From NCBI RefSeq assembly GCF_028294535.1, contig NZ_JAQBIE010000001.1, positions 62,001 through 126,000 of the forward strand: a stretch of DNA of 64,000 nt. Direction: 5' to 3'. The translations under genes were made by a program, and so were the position numbers. The stretch is from Paracoccus onchidii (lineage in GTDB: Bacteria; Pseudomonadota; Alphaproteobacteria; Rhodobacterales; Rhodobacteraceae). Each line of letters opens with the position of its first letter. Positions within the stretch are counted from its first letter, which is position 1. Shown piece by piece: positions 38,821 to 47,180 of the stretch. A model generated the notes under the pieces. It did not search any database. It saw only the letters and a list, made by a program, of their open reading frames with translations, and had not been told where the DNA came from.

Positions 38821-39118
38821 TTCATCATATGTAGAACGTCAGACGAAATTGGCTTTTACGTCATAAACTGACCCAATCACCGCGAACCGGATGATTGTGG
38901 GCAAACCGCGAGCATCCGGTTCGCCCCCTCCCTGACGTGATGCTTCGCTATATCTTTAGAACGCCAATGCACGGAAAGCGCCTATTCTATTCTGGGATGG
39001 CGGCAGGACCGGTTAAGTAACAAACGGCCCTCTCCGGACTCTGGCGAATTACTCAAATGCTGCGACGCAACTTCCCCAGAGCGGACACTCTGGTAAGAAC
39101 TCTGTGACACAGACAAGA
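38821..39118. other. Non-coding stretch after tRNA-Arg
   Basis: No convincing gene on either strand. The stretch is less GC-rich than the core and contains one strong 12-base inverted repeat (listed separately). I saw no repeat of the tRNA 3' end further along the window, so an intact attachment-site pair is not shown. Confidence 0.5.
38882..38924. repeat. 12-base perfect inverted repeat near tRNA-Arg
   Basis: GCGAACCGGATG (38882-38893) and CATCCGGTTCGC (38913-38924), separated by 19 bases and 62 bases past the tRNA. It has no T-tract, so it is not an ordinary terminator. It may be a recombination site, a mobile-element end or a protein-binding site. Confidence 0.6.
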
Positions 39119-39433
39119 TCAAGAATACCGGTGTTCCCAGAAGGAACGCTCAATCCTTCGACACAATGTCAAAAACGAGCTTGTTGTAGTTTGACGCTTT
39201 GGCGAAGTAGCCCATCCGCTGTCCTGCGACAAATCTGCCTCGACGATCTGGGATATGGTCCGCCAGTAATTGATTTTCCGGTAGACACTGTTCCTGCATC
39301 TCGACGAGGCGCAGGATTTGACGCGGTTCCAAACCGAGAACCAGCGACGATCCGTGGTGAACACGTTGAAGTCGCTGATGGAGAACAGCCGCTTGCCGGT
39401 GGGGCTGATCCTGTCGGGTATCATCAGTTGCAT
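39119..39433 (-). pseudogene. Frameshifted remnant of a small unknown gene
   Basis: From ATG 39433, with GAGG five bases upstream, the frame reads MQLMIPDRISPTGKRLFSIS and continues to about FTTDRRW. The protein-like reading then moves to another frame (LGLEPRQILRLVEMQEQCL, later GQRMGYFAKASNYNKLVFD) ending at 39150. Either frame alone gives a less natural protein. I do not recognise the family. It lies downstream of the helicase remnant in the same direction and could be part of the same lost operon. Confidence 0.4.
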
Positions 39434-39564
39434 GTTGACCTCATATCAAAGTTCTTCGTTGTACGCGGCACACAGCCGCCAGTAGGCCATCAGAATATTG
39501 CGTGTTCGGATCCTTCGTATCGGTCCCTCGTAGGGCGGGGCAGCAAAAATGGGGCAAGTTTGGT

Positions 39565-40326
39565 TTATTCGATGGGGATCAGTAGAACGTAGATGTCGTC
39601 GCTGGGCGTCATGATCGTCGTACGCGCCTTCGCGCGGGTCACACTGACGCGAAAATTCTACCCGACCTGCGTCATCGCATCTGAATTGATATTGCCGCGG
39701 ACAATACGATCCGGGTTGCCGACGATTTTCCCCTTCACTCGCTTTGGCCAGCCTTCGAAGATGATGACTTTGTCGAATTGTTTCCCCTTAGCCTTATGCA
39801 TGTTCATAACGTTGACCCCAGACCCGGGCTTGTGCGACATGGCGAAATGCTCTTGGATGAAAGCTTGTCGCATCACGGTAAGCGCATTTTTGTAGCCACG
39901 GTTGTCGCGCCAATCCTGTGAAAGGCTTTGACGTAACTGCGTGCCGGGTTCGAGAAGACGAACATTGCGGACTTCCTGCGCCACTTCGACCAGCCGCTTG
40001 CAAGCGGCGGTCTCGAGGACAGTTCGAACGGCCGTACAGTCGGCATCAGGTTGTCCAGTCAAGGCAATCGCCGTTGCAGCCCAGTAAACGTCAAATGTGG
40101 CTTGGAAAACACTTTCCGTGGCGGTGCCTTGCCCTTGGTGAGGCATTCTTCCATTTTTTCAGCGCGGCCTTGTAACGTGCTGCTTCAGCCAGATGGCTCT
40201 TCGTTGGTGCGGTGCCGCCGCGTCCCGCGAAAAAGCTACAAGGTGCATCGACAAATTCATCGAAACCGCTACCGCCCCCTGCGCTGTTGCAAAAGGAAGG
40301 TGATCACTTCTGCAGCAAGGATCGGT
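39565..40326 (-). pseudogene. Broken UvrD/Rep-like DNA helicase (C-terminal part)
   Basis: Three frames together spell the end of a UvrD-like helicase. The parts are AEAARYKAALKKWKNAS (about 40150-40200), then a long piece 40146-39658 with QEVRNVRLLEPGTQLRQSLS, MNMHKAKGKQFDKVIIFEGW and GKIVGNPDRIVRGN. The last piece, NFRVSVTRAKARTTIMTPSD, ends at a stop at 39567-39565 and is helicase motif VI. At least two frameshifts are needed. The N-terminal ATPase half is missing at the IS3 fragment. Helicases of this type often pair with an OLD-family nuclease in Gabija-like defence loci; no such partner remains here, so this is only a relic. Confidence 0.72.
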
Positions 40327-40343
40327 GAGTTGCCTCTAGTTTC

Positions 40344-40440
40344 CTAAACACCTGCCTCGTTCAGTTTCTGCTGTCTGATCTCGAGATCAACGGGCGACAG
40401 CATGCCGTTGCTCGTGTGCTTGCGCTTCGGGTGGGCGCAC
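40344..40440 (-). mobile_element. IS3-family transposase orfB, C-terminal fragment
   Basis: The minus strand reads HPKRKHTSNGMLSPVDLEI then RQQKLNEAGV and a stop (TAG at 40346-40344). This is the usual end of IS3-group integrases. About 30 codons remain. The element's terminal sequence continues to about 40327, where the helicase remnant begins. The upstream part has been replaced by the IS256 fragment. Confidence 0.75.
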
Positions 40441-40925
40441 GTGTCCTGCGGTCAGCACACCGTTGTCGCTGCGGCGATATGGCAGGCCTTCAACCAGCCA
40501 GACCGCGCACATGTCAGCGAAACGTGGCGTAAGGTGGCCGCTCAACTGCGGCCCCGCTGGCCCACACTCGCCGAGCTGATGGACGTAAGCGAACACGATG
40601 TCCCGGCCTACATGTCCTTCCCTCGTCAGCACCGGACGAAGCTTCATACGACCAATCCCATTGAAAGGTTGAACAAGGAGGCGAAGCGTCGCGCAGATCT
40701 CGTCGGGATCTTCCCCAACGAGGCATCCATCATGCGCCTAATCGGCGCCGTTCTCTTCGAGCAGAACGACGAATGGCAGACCGTCAGCCGCTACATGATG
40801 GTCGAAGCCTTCGCCCAGATCGACAATGAGGAGATCGACCCCATTCTTCGCAATCCAACGAAACCCGCCTGATCATGACCTCAGGCCATCCGGGAAATTA
40901 CACCTACTTGACGGACACGACCAGA
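40441..40925 (+). mobile_element. IS256-family transposase, C-terminal fragment and right end
   Basis: The frame 40441-40872 encodes the last ~143 residues of a mutator-type transposase: RKVAAQLRPRWPTLAELMDV, HRTKLHTTNPIERLNKEAKR and GIFPNEASIMRLIGAVLFEQ. The N-terminal two thirds are gone. Downstream, AAATTACACCTACTTGACGG-ACACGACC (40902-40929) resembles an IS256 terminal repeat. It is not functional as it stands. Confidence 0.8.
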
Positions 40926-41194
40926 TTGCAACGTCGCTTGCGGTTGAGTTCTCGTCCGATCCGCGCCCGAATGGATGCGCTTGGCACTTGCTTGTGCGTT
41001 GCATAGGTGCGCACCGCCGACGGCCGGTTGTCGGTCTTGCAAGGGCGGTCGCTTCGATTTCTTTTTGGCAATCGAGGAACACGCCATGGATGCGCGGGCT
41101 TTTACGGGCTGTGTGCCGAATTTCTCACCCAACGGTATCAGCATCCGTTTGTATTCATGTCGAGTCGCTGCGGATCAGGGCATTGGCGTTGCCG
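40926..41194. other. Gene-free stretch between IS256 fragment and the GAK cluster
   Basis: Several short open frames exist on both strands but none has a good ribosome site or a recognisable product. It is likely residue from insertion and deletion events. No terminator for the CofD-like gene was obvious here. Confidence 0.45.
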
Positions 41195-42376
41195 TCAGTC
41201 CAGTGAAACCAGTATTCGGGCGATCTTGACGGGGTCGTATTTCGGTTCATTTTTCTGACGCAGCGGCAGGCGCAGGCAGGGGATTTCGTGCAGCCTGGCC
41301 ACCCTTGCGCATTCCTCCTTGGGGACAGAGGTGTCGCAAAGGATATGGGTCATGAAATCGGTCGGGCTTGCGTCTGGACCTGCGTCAGCGCGCAGTGGCG
41401 CAAGGATGGCGGCCACCTGATCTGCAAGATCAAGTCCCAGGGCCTCGGGGTCTTGGCCAAGGCTGGGAAGATATGCTTTGGGAACGTGGCGGGCGGCGAT
41501 TGCGGTGCCGACGCCTGCCGGCAAAAGGTTGGCAATGACGCTGGAATAGAGGCTGCCCGGCGGGTAGCAGATCGCGTCGCTTTGCTCGATCAGTTTTCGG
41601 TTGCGTTTGGGCAGGGGCACGTCGGCGGGCAGGATCTCTTGGGTGCCGTCGCTGAGGAAGCAGCGCGTGATCGGGCTGTCGATGGGCGGGGATTCCTTCC
41701 CGCTGATCAATCGCTGGCTGACGATACGCCGGCCATCCGCCAGATCGACGCCCAGATGGAGGTTCGCGTCCACGATCGCCCGCACGGTTCCGCGAACATC
41801 GACCATCTTGGACATCAGAAACAGCACGGGCTCCAGCTCTCTGCCGTGGCCAAGATAGCCGCCTGCAAGGATCAGGTTTCCAATGCTGGCATTGCGATAG
41901 TCGAAATCCGCAGGCACCTGCGCGGCGAAATCGCCAAGCAAGGTCAGGATCAGCGTGCGCATCGGCTTGGCGATTGCTGAGACAAGCGGATGTTTGCCCG
42001 AGATGATCCTTGACACTTCGGCGCCGAGCTTCTTGCACGAGGCATCTTTTGGCAGGCGATGGCTGAACAGGGCGTAGACATCTGGCTGGCCCAGAACGGT
42101 TTCATCCGCCAAGGCCATCAAGCGGCTGCGCAGATCTCCGACTGCGGGCATGTCAAATGCCAGGCGCAGGGTCTGGGAACTGCCGCCGCTGTCGAACGGT
42201 GTGATCAGATGCATCGAGTTGAACGTATATTGCTTCAACTGGCGCGAAATGCCGTTCAGGGCGCTGCCGCCGCTGAAGAACAGGATCCGGGGGCCATGAT
42301 GGGGCGCTGCATGGGATCGGGCGACGCGCAGATCGTCAGGCAGGCGCAATTCACGCTGGACACGCATGATTGTCAT
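41195..42376 (-). CDS. GAK system CofD-like protein
   Basis: 393 aa. The N-terminal nucleotide-binding motif ILFFSGGSALNGISRQLK (31-48) and the following PFDSGGSSQTLR (60-71) place it in the CofD/YvcK superfamily. CofD itself transfers a phosphoryl-lactyl group to a deazaflavin and YvcK binds UDP-sugars. A separate subfamily is named for the GAK system in TIGRFAMs (from memory). ATG 42376 has GGAG eleven bases upstream and fits this family; longer readings run into the divergent gene. It is transcribed away from the other cluster genes across an 80-base shared promoter gap. Reaction unknown. Confidence 0.85.
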   Translation of the reverse strand: MTIMRVQRELRLPDDLRVARSHAAPHHGPRILFFSGGSALNGISRQLKQYTFNSMHLITPFDSGGSSQTLRLAFDMPAVGDLRSRLMALADETVLGQPDVYALFSHRLPKDASCKKLGAEVSRIISGKHPLVSAIAKPMRTLILTLLGDFAAQVPADFDYRNASIGNLILAGGYLGHGRELEPVLFLMSKMVDVRGTVRAIVDANLHLGVDLADGRRIVSQRLISGKESPPIDSPITRCFLSDGTQEILPADVPLPKRNRKLIEQSDAICYPPGSLYSSVIANLLPAGVGTAIAARHVPKAYLPSLGQDPEALGLDLADQVAAILAPLRADAGPDASPTDFMTHILCDTSVPKEECARVARLHEIPCLRLPLRQKNEPKYDPVKIARILVSLD

Positions 42377-42456
42377 GAAAATTTCATCTCCGGCGGCTGA
42401 TTGGCGAGGGATTGGCGCTTGGATTTTCCGGCTTTCGGGGCGCATAAGAAGATATG
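42377..42456. promoter_or_regulatory. Divergent promoter of the GAK cluster
   Basis: This 80-base gap between the CofD-like gene (minus) and the NUDIX gene (plus) must hold both promoters. It contains GGAG for the minus gene and AAGAAG (42446-42451) for the plus gene. No clear operator was seen. A shared control region implies that the two arms are co-regulated. Confidence 0.5.
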
Positions 42457-42909
42457 ATGTCCGAGGAATACATACGCCCAACCGTACGCGCTGTCATCCG
42501 CAAGGGTGAACTGGTTCTGGTTCAGGTCAAGAAGGGGGCGAAGGGGCAGCAATACCTGACATTGCCGGGCGGACGCCAGGAACACGGGGAAACCATGCAG
42601 GAATGTCTTGGCCGCGAATGCCTGGAGGAAATCGGGATTGCGCCGGGGATCGGCGAATTGCTGCATGTGGCAGATGTGTTTCGCCAGCGGTCTGGCAAGC
42701 CGCGCCATCTGGTCGAGATGCTGTTCGCCTGCACGGTGCCGGACACCTATGTCGCAGCCATGGGATGCAAACCCGACAAGCGCCAGATCGCGACGAAATG
42801 GGTGGATCTGTCCAGGGATGGTGCTTTGTTCCGGCCACGTTACGATCAGGCGCTGACGCGGAAAGATCGCCTGATCTATCTGGGAAGGCTTGTGCATGGC
42901 ACGCCCTGA
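42457..42909 (+). CDS. NUDIX hydrolase of the GAK cluster
   Basis: 150 aa. A complete NUDIX box is present, GGRQEHGETMQECLGREC-LEEIGI (residues about 28-51). It has G-x5-E-x7-RE and the EE pair that binds Mg2+. The family cleaves nucleoside diphosphates linked to another moiety. ATG 42457 has better spacing from AAGAAG than ATG 42454. It is the first gene of the plus-strand arm and overlaps the kinase gene by 14 bases. Whether it is a fixed GAK component or a local addition is unknown. Confidence 0.88.
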   Translation: MSEEYIRPTVRAVIRKGELVLVQVKKGAKGQQYLTLPGGRQEHGETMQECLGRECLEEIGIAPGIGELLHVADVFRQRSGKPRHLVEMLFACTVPDTYVAAMGCKPDKRQIATKWVDLSRDGALFRPRYDQALTRKDRLIYLGRLVHGTP

Positions 42910-44527
42910 CGCTGTTGGCGAAAACATGTCGTTCCTGCTGGCCGAGCTTGACGGCCAACTGACCCGGCTGGTGTCCTATATGCAGGATCCGGGGGCGGAA
43001 ACGGCGATGCAACTGGTACAGCGGGCGGGGTATTCCAACAATCTGTCGGCCCGCGTCCGCAAGGCTTGCTTGGCCGGCATGATGCGATCCAAACAACCCG
43101 AGGCCGCTCGGTTGCGATTGCAGGGAATTGACACGATTGCCCGCAATCTCGACCTGATCTCGCGGTTGGGGCGGCGGGCAGTGGAACATGCCGAACGCGC
43201 GGAGCGTCAGAAGCTGTTGCGCACCGATACCTATGTCGCCCCGGTCAAGCTGGTGCGCAAGACAATCGCGCGAATCCCCGAGGCGATGGAAACGAGTGAC
43301 AGCAAGCTGGCTGTCGAGATCGGGAAATCGCGCGGTCAGCTGGGCGTGTTTCACGATCGGCTGTTTCGCACCTATACACGTGACATGCAGGGCACCAAAC
43401 ATGTCGAGGATCTTGCCCATGGCCTGCTGACCCTGAACGAGGTTTTCCGCATGGGCGAGGCGCTTTCGGGCATCAGCGAAGCCTTGTTGTCGATCAATAT
43501 CGGGCAGGTGGTTCAGTTCGACCGCTATTTCACCTTGCGCAGCGTTCTTGGGGGTGGAAAACGCGATGAAGAGGTCAGGTTGCAACCTCTGGCCGAAACC
43601 CGGTCGGGCAGCGCGATTTCCAGCGTCAACCTGCGCAATGCCAAGGGTGAAACCGTTGCTGCGGTGTTCAAGGATGGCGACCGGCGCAAGGTCAAGCAGG
43701 AGCGCGTGGGCGTCAAAAGCTGGAATTCGGTTTATCCCGGCCTTGCCCCCGAGATCCTGTCCTATGAACGGCATGGGAAATCGGCGGCGTTGCTGATCGA
43801 GCATCTCGAAGGGGAGACCTTTGAAGACATCGTGCTTGGCGGCAGCGATGATGCTTTGGCCAGGGCCCAGAAGGCGCTGCACAAGACGGTTGGCGACATC
43901 TGGCGCCAAACCCGAACGGACGAACCCTCTGAAATGAAATCGATGGCGCAATTGTCCGGACGGATGAAGGATGTCTATCGGCTTCATCACCGGTTCGCGC
44001 AGGGCCGCAAATCTGTCAACGGGACGAAGATTCCGTCCTTTGATGATCTGATCGCGATGGCTGCACGACGCGAAGAAAAGATCATCGCGCCATTTTCGGT
44101 CTATATCCACGGTGATTTCAATCTGGACAACGTGATCTATGACGCTGTCGGTAAAAAGATTCGGTTCATCGATCTGCACCGGTCCCGCTATATGGATTAC
44201 GTTCAGGACGTTTCGGTGTTCATGGTGTCAAACTATCGGCTGCAGGTGCTGGACCGGGGCACTCGTGCGCGGATTTCAAGGGTTGCAACCGACATGCATG
44301 CCATGGCGGGAAAATTCGCCAGGCGACACAAGGACCCGACATTTGAATACCGGCTGGCGCTGGGACTGGCGCGATCGTTTGCCAGTTCGACCCGCTTTGT
44401 CGTCGACAAGGGGCATGCGCGCCGGATGATCCTGCGCGCGCGCTTTATTCTGGAATCGGCGCTTGCTGTCCCCGAGGGCAAGGAGGCGCGTTTCAAACTG
44501 CCTATGGGGATGCTGTTCAGTGACTAG
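42896..44527 (+). CDS. Two-domain protein: PhoU-like helical N-terminus and APH-type kinase
   Basis: 543 aa. Residues about 10-215 are almost entirely helical and resemble PhoU-type bundles (for example QGIDTIARNLDLISRLGRRA). Residues 250-470 form an aminoglycoside-phosphotransferase-like kinase. It has K259 in AAVFKDG, the Brenner motif H405-G-D-F-N-L-D-N412, and the metal-binding D426 in FIDLHRS. The tail to 543 is helical. It should phosphorylate a small molecule or a protein. ATG 42896 lies 7-8 bases after GGGAAGG inside the NUDIX gene. It ends overlapping the ATP-grasp gene by 8 bases. Confidence 0.82.
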   Translation: MARPDAVGENMSFLLAELDGQLTRLVSYMQDPGAETAMQLVQRAGYSNNLSARVRKACLAGMMRSKQPEAARLRLQGIDTIARNLDLISRLGRRAVEHAERAERQKLLRTDTYVAPVKLVRKTIARIPEAMETSDSKLAVEIGKSRGQLGVFHDRLFRTYTRDMQGTKHVEDLAHGLLTLNEVFRMGEALSGISEALLSINIGQVVQFDRYFTLRSVLGGGKRDEEVRLQPLAETRSGSAISSVNLRNAKGETVAAVFKDGDRRKVKQERVGVKSWNSVYPGLAPEILSYERHGKSAALLIEHLEGETFEDIVLGGSDDALARAQKALHKTVGDIWRQTRTDEPSEMKSMAQLSGRMKDVYRLHHRFAQGRKSVNGTKIPSFDDLIAMAARREEKIIAPFSVYIHGDFNLDNVIYDAVGKKIRFIDLHRSRYMDYVQDVSVFMVSNYRLQVLDRGTRARISRVATDMHAMAGKFARRHKDPTFEYRLALGLARSFASSTRFVVDKGHARRMILRARFILESALAVPEGKEARFKLPMGMLFSD

Positions 44528-45401
44528 GAAAATCGGGGTGATTGGGACCCCAGGGAAATGGTCCACCGAGGCGTTGGCCGATGCGTTGGAAAAGCGCACG
44601 GGTTTCCGGCAGGTGATCGACATGTCACAGGCGGTCCTGGACCTCGAGGCGGGAACGCTGTGCTGCGGAGATGTCGATTTGTGTCAGCTGGATGGCCTGA
44701 TCCTGAAGAAGATCGCGGAAGATTACAGCCCGGATGCCCTGGACCGGCTGGAAATGTTGCGAATGGCGCAGTTCGCGGGGGTCCGTATCTTCAGCCCCGC
44801 CGTGAATGTTCTGCGCCTCATGGATCGCCTTGCCTGCACGATGACGCTGCGCAGCGCGGCAATTCCCATGCCTGCCACGACCATAACCGAATCGGAACAT
44901 GTGGCGCATGAAACATTGGACAGATATGGCGCCGCCGTATTCAAGCCGCTGTTTTCCACCAAGGCCCGCGGCATGCTTTTGCTGGAAAGCGGGGCGGAGG
45001 ATGCCAGCCAGCAGATCGCCATGTTCAGGAAGGCCAATCCGGTCATGTATATCCAGAAGAAGCTGGACCTGTCCGGCGAGGATCTGGGAATGGTTTTTCT
45101 GAATGGCGAATATCTCTGCACCTATGCGCGGGTAAGCCAGAATGACAGCTGGAACACGACGATCCATTCCGGCGGAAAATATGCGCCATATGATCCCGCG
45201 CCCGAATTGATCGAACTGGGACGCCGCGCACAGGCGCCTTTCGGGCTGACCTTTACCACCGTGGACATCGCCCTGACGGCAGATGGTCCCATTGTTTTCG
45301 AGGTCTCGGCCTTTGGTGGGTATTCGGGTGCCCAGAAGGGATGTGGAATCGACGCCGCGGCGCTGGTCGTGGATCATGTGCTGAACGAGGTGTCGCGATG
45401 A
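44520..45401 (+). CDS. GAK system ATP-grasp enzyme (RimK-like)
   Basis: 293 aa. The fold landmarks are FKPLFSTKARGM (141-152, the ATP-binding lysine and glycine-rich loop), IQKKLDLSGEDLGMVFLNGE, VDIAL (about 238-242) and FEVSAFGGYSG (250-260, metal-binding end). ATP-grasp enzymes of this group ligate a carboxylate through an acyl-phosphate to an amine, often an amino acid, as RimK does. The start is GTG at 44520 (GTGACTAGGAAA), eight bases inside the kinase gene. It overlaps the HprK-like gene by four bases (ATGA). Substrate unknown. Confidence 0.87.
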   Translation: MTRKIGVIGTPGKWSTEALADALEKRTGFRQVIDMSQAVLDLEAGTLCCGDVDLCQLDGLILKKIAEDYSPDALDRLEMLRMAQFAGVRIFSPAVNVLRLMDRLACTMTLRSAAIPMPATTITESEHVAHETLDRYGAAVFKPLFSTKARGMLLLESGAEDASQQIAMFRKANPVMYIQKKLDLSGEDLGMVFLNGEYLCTYARVSQNDSWNTTIHSGGKYAPYDPAPELIELGRRAQAPFGLTFTTVDIALTADGPIVFEVSAFGGYSGAQKGCGIDAAALVVDHVLNEVSR

Positions 45402-46474
45402 ACTCGGTTCACGAGGTTTTGGAAAATCTGGATCTCGGTCAGGCCATGTCGGCCGATGCGTTCCACATGCAGGTCGGCCATATTGGCCTGACCGTGCATT
45501 GCCCAGAGCCGTTGCGCAGCGAACTGATGGAATATTTCGACGGTAATCTGTCTCAGCAGCCGGGTCAGATCACCGTGCATCTGCTGCCCGGACAGCAACT
45601 CGATCAGCCGGTCGCGTGGATCGACTGGCAGCGAGAGCCGGGCAAGGCAGGTCGCAAGGATGCGATCCTTGATCTGGATGACGGACGGCTGATCAAGAAG
45701 CTGCGCAGTGGCGTGACGTTCTTGCAGGCGCGCGATTGGGCGATAGCGTTCGGCCCGCTGACACAGAATGTCAGCACGGTGATCAATTTCATCAACACTC
45801 AGATCCTGTCGGCATGTCTTCGCGAGGGCTGGCAGCTTTGTCATGCCGCTGGCGCGACGCGACAGGGGCGGACATTGGCGATTTCGGGTTTGTCGGGCGG
45901 CGGAAAGTCCACGTCTATACTGCGCATGATGGATATGGACGGCATGCAGTTCCTCAGCAACGATCGCATCCTTGTGCATCCGGGTAACCCGGCGCGGGCG
46001 CTGGGTATTCCGAAATACCCACGTATCAATCCGGGCACGATTCTCGGGAATCCGCGCCTGCATGGCCTGTTGTCCGCCGGACGCCGGGCCGAGTTGTCGC
46101 ATATGCCGCCGGATGAATTATGGCAGCTGGAAGAAAAACATGACCTGATCGTGCCAGACATCTATGGACCTGATCGCATCTGCCTGGCAGCGCCCCTGAC
46201 GGATTTCTGGGTGCTGAACTGGGGGCATGACCAGCAGGGCGATACGCGGATTCTGCCCGTGTCACTTGATGGGCGTCCGGACCTGTTGGCGGCGATGATG
46301 AAAAGCGCCGGCCCGTTTCATCAGTATCGGAACGGCCATTTTGAAGCCAACGGAGTCGAGCCGGATCCGATGCCGTATCTTCAGGCATTGCGACATGTTC
46401 GTGTTCGCGAGGTGTCGGGGCGGATAGATTTCGACAAGCTGGCTGATGAAGGGCGACGGCTTTTCGATGGCTGA
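45398..46474 (+). CDS. HprK-related kinase B of the GAK system
   Basis: 358 aa. The P-loop GLSGGGKST (164-172) is preceded by WQLCHAAGA, as in HPr kinase/phosphorylase, and followed by FLSNDRILV, which corresponds to the metal-binding acidic motif. The N-terminal 130 residues are specific to this subfamily. True HprK phosphorylates serine 46 of HPr, but no HPr or PTS gene is near, so the target is something else. It is translationally coupled to the ATP-grasp gene and overlaps the phosphatase gene by eight bases. Confidence 0.87.
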   Translation: MNSVHEVLENLDLGQAMSADAFHMQVGHIGLTVHCPEPLRSELMEYFDGNLSQQPGQITVHLLPGQQLDQPVAWIDWQREPGKAGRKDAILDLDDGRLIKKLRSGVTFLQARDWAIAFGPLTQNVSTVINFINTQILSACLREGWQLCHAAGATRQGRTLAISGLSGGGKSTSILRMMDMDGMQFLSNDRILVHPGNPARALGIPKYPRINPGTILGNPRLHGLLSAGRRAELSHMPPDELWQLEEKHDLIVPDIYGPDRICLAAPLTDFWVLNWGHDQQGDTRILPVSLDGRPDLLAAMMKSAGPFHQYRNGHFEANGVEPDPMPYLQALRHVRVREVSGRIDFDKLADEGRRLFDG

Positions 46475-47153
46475 GCTAGGTTATTTCGCATTCTTGCGTC
46501 ATGGGGAATATCATCAACGCGCCGACGCGCCTTCGGCCAGGCAACCATTTGCGCTGACACCCCAAGGGGGCAGGCAGGCCCGGTTGGGCGCGGATCAGCT
46601 GTTGGGGATGATGGTGCAGCATGACCTGCGCCCTGCAAGGCTGATACATTCATCGCGCCAGCTTCGGGCATGGCAAACCGCGCGCGAACTGCAGATGCGC
46701 CTGTGCGACAACGGATACGACATCGATGATATTGCCCAAAGCTCGGGGCTGGCGGAGCGCGGGCTTGGTTCGGCGGCGAATCTGACGGTTGGCGAAATCG
46801 AAGCGGTGCTGGCCGCCGATCCGCGATATGGTGCCCCGCCGACAGGATGGAAGTCCGACAGCGATTACTGCCTGCCGCTGGAAGGGGCGGAAAGCCTGGC
46901 CGATGCCGGCCGACGGGTCGCGGAACATATCCGGCGGATCGTGCAACCTGGGCTGTTGACCATCATGGTCGGGCATGGGGCGTCCTTTCGCCACGCCTGC
47001 CACGAGCTGGGTCTTTTGCGGCGCGACGAAATTGCCCGGCTTTCGATGTTTCACGCCCGGCCGTTACTATTTTGTCACGATGCCCGTGGTAGTTGGCGGC
47101 ACTTGGCCGGGGAATGGAAGATCAGGACCCAACATGAGGTTTCGATCGACTAG
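46467..47153 (+). CDS. Histidine phosphatase family protein of the GAK cluster
   Basis: 228 aa from ATG 46467; ATG 46446 is an alternative. The phosphohistidine motif AFLRHGEYHQ lies near residues 8-17, and the second histidine in MVGHGASFRHACHELGLL near 167. A SixA/GpmB-like fold is expected. It may reverse one of the phosphorylations made by the two kinases in the cluster. The last codons precede a TAG that closes 27 bases before the metallophosphoesterase start. Confidence 0.82.
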   Translation: MAELGYFAFLRHGEYHQRADAPSARQPFALTPQGGRQARLGADQLLGMMVQHDLRPARLIHSSRQLRAWQTARELQMRLCDNGYDIDDIAQSSGLAERGLGSAANLTVGEIEAVLAADPRYGAPPTGWKSDSDYCLPLEGAESLADAGRRVAEHIRRIVQPGLLTIMVGHGASFRHACHELGLLRRDEIARLSMFHARPLLFCHDARGSWRHLAGEWKIRTQHEVSID

Positions 47154-47180
47154 GAGCCGGCCGCATGGAAGGGCCTGAAC

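Noticed and set aside
39104-39592. A 162-codon plus-strand frame in the island
   Set aside because: It has no ribosome site and no recognisable product, while the opposite strand gives more protein-like pieces.
39565-40326. Functional Gabija-type defence system
   Set aside because: Only the C-terminal part of a helicase remains, with frameshifts, and no OLD-family nuclease gene is present. It is kept as a pseudogene.
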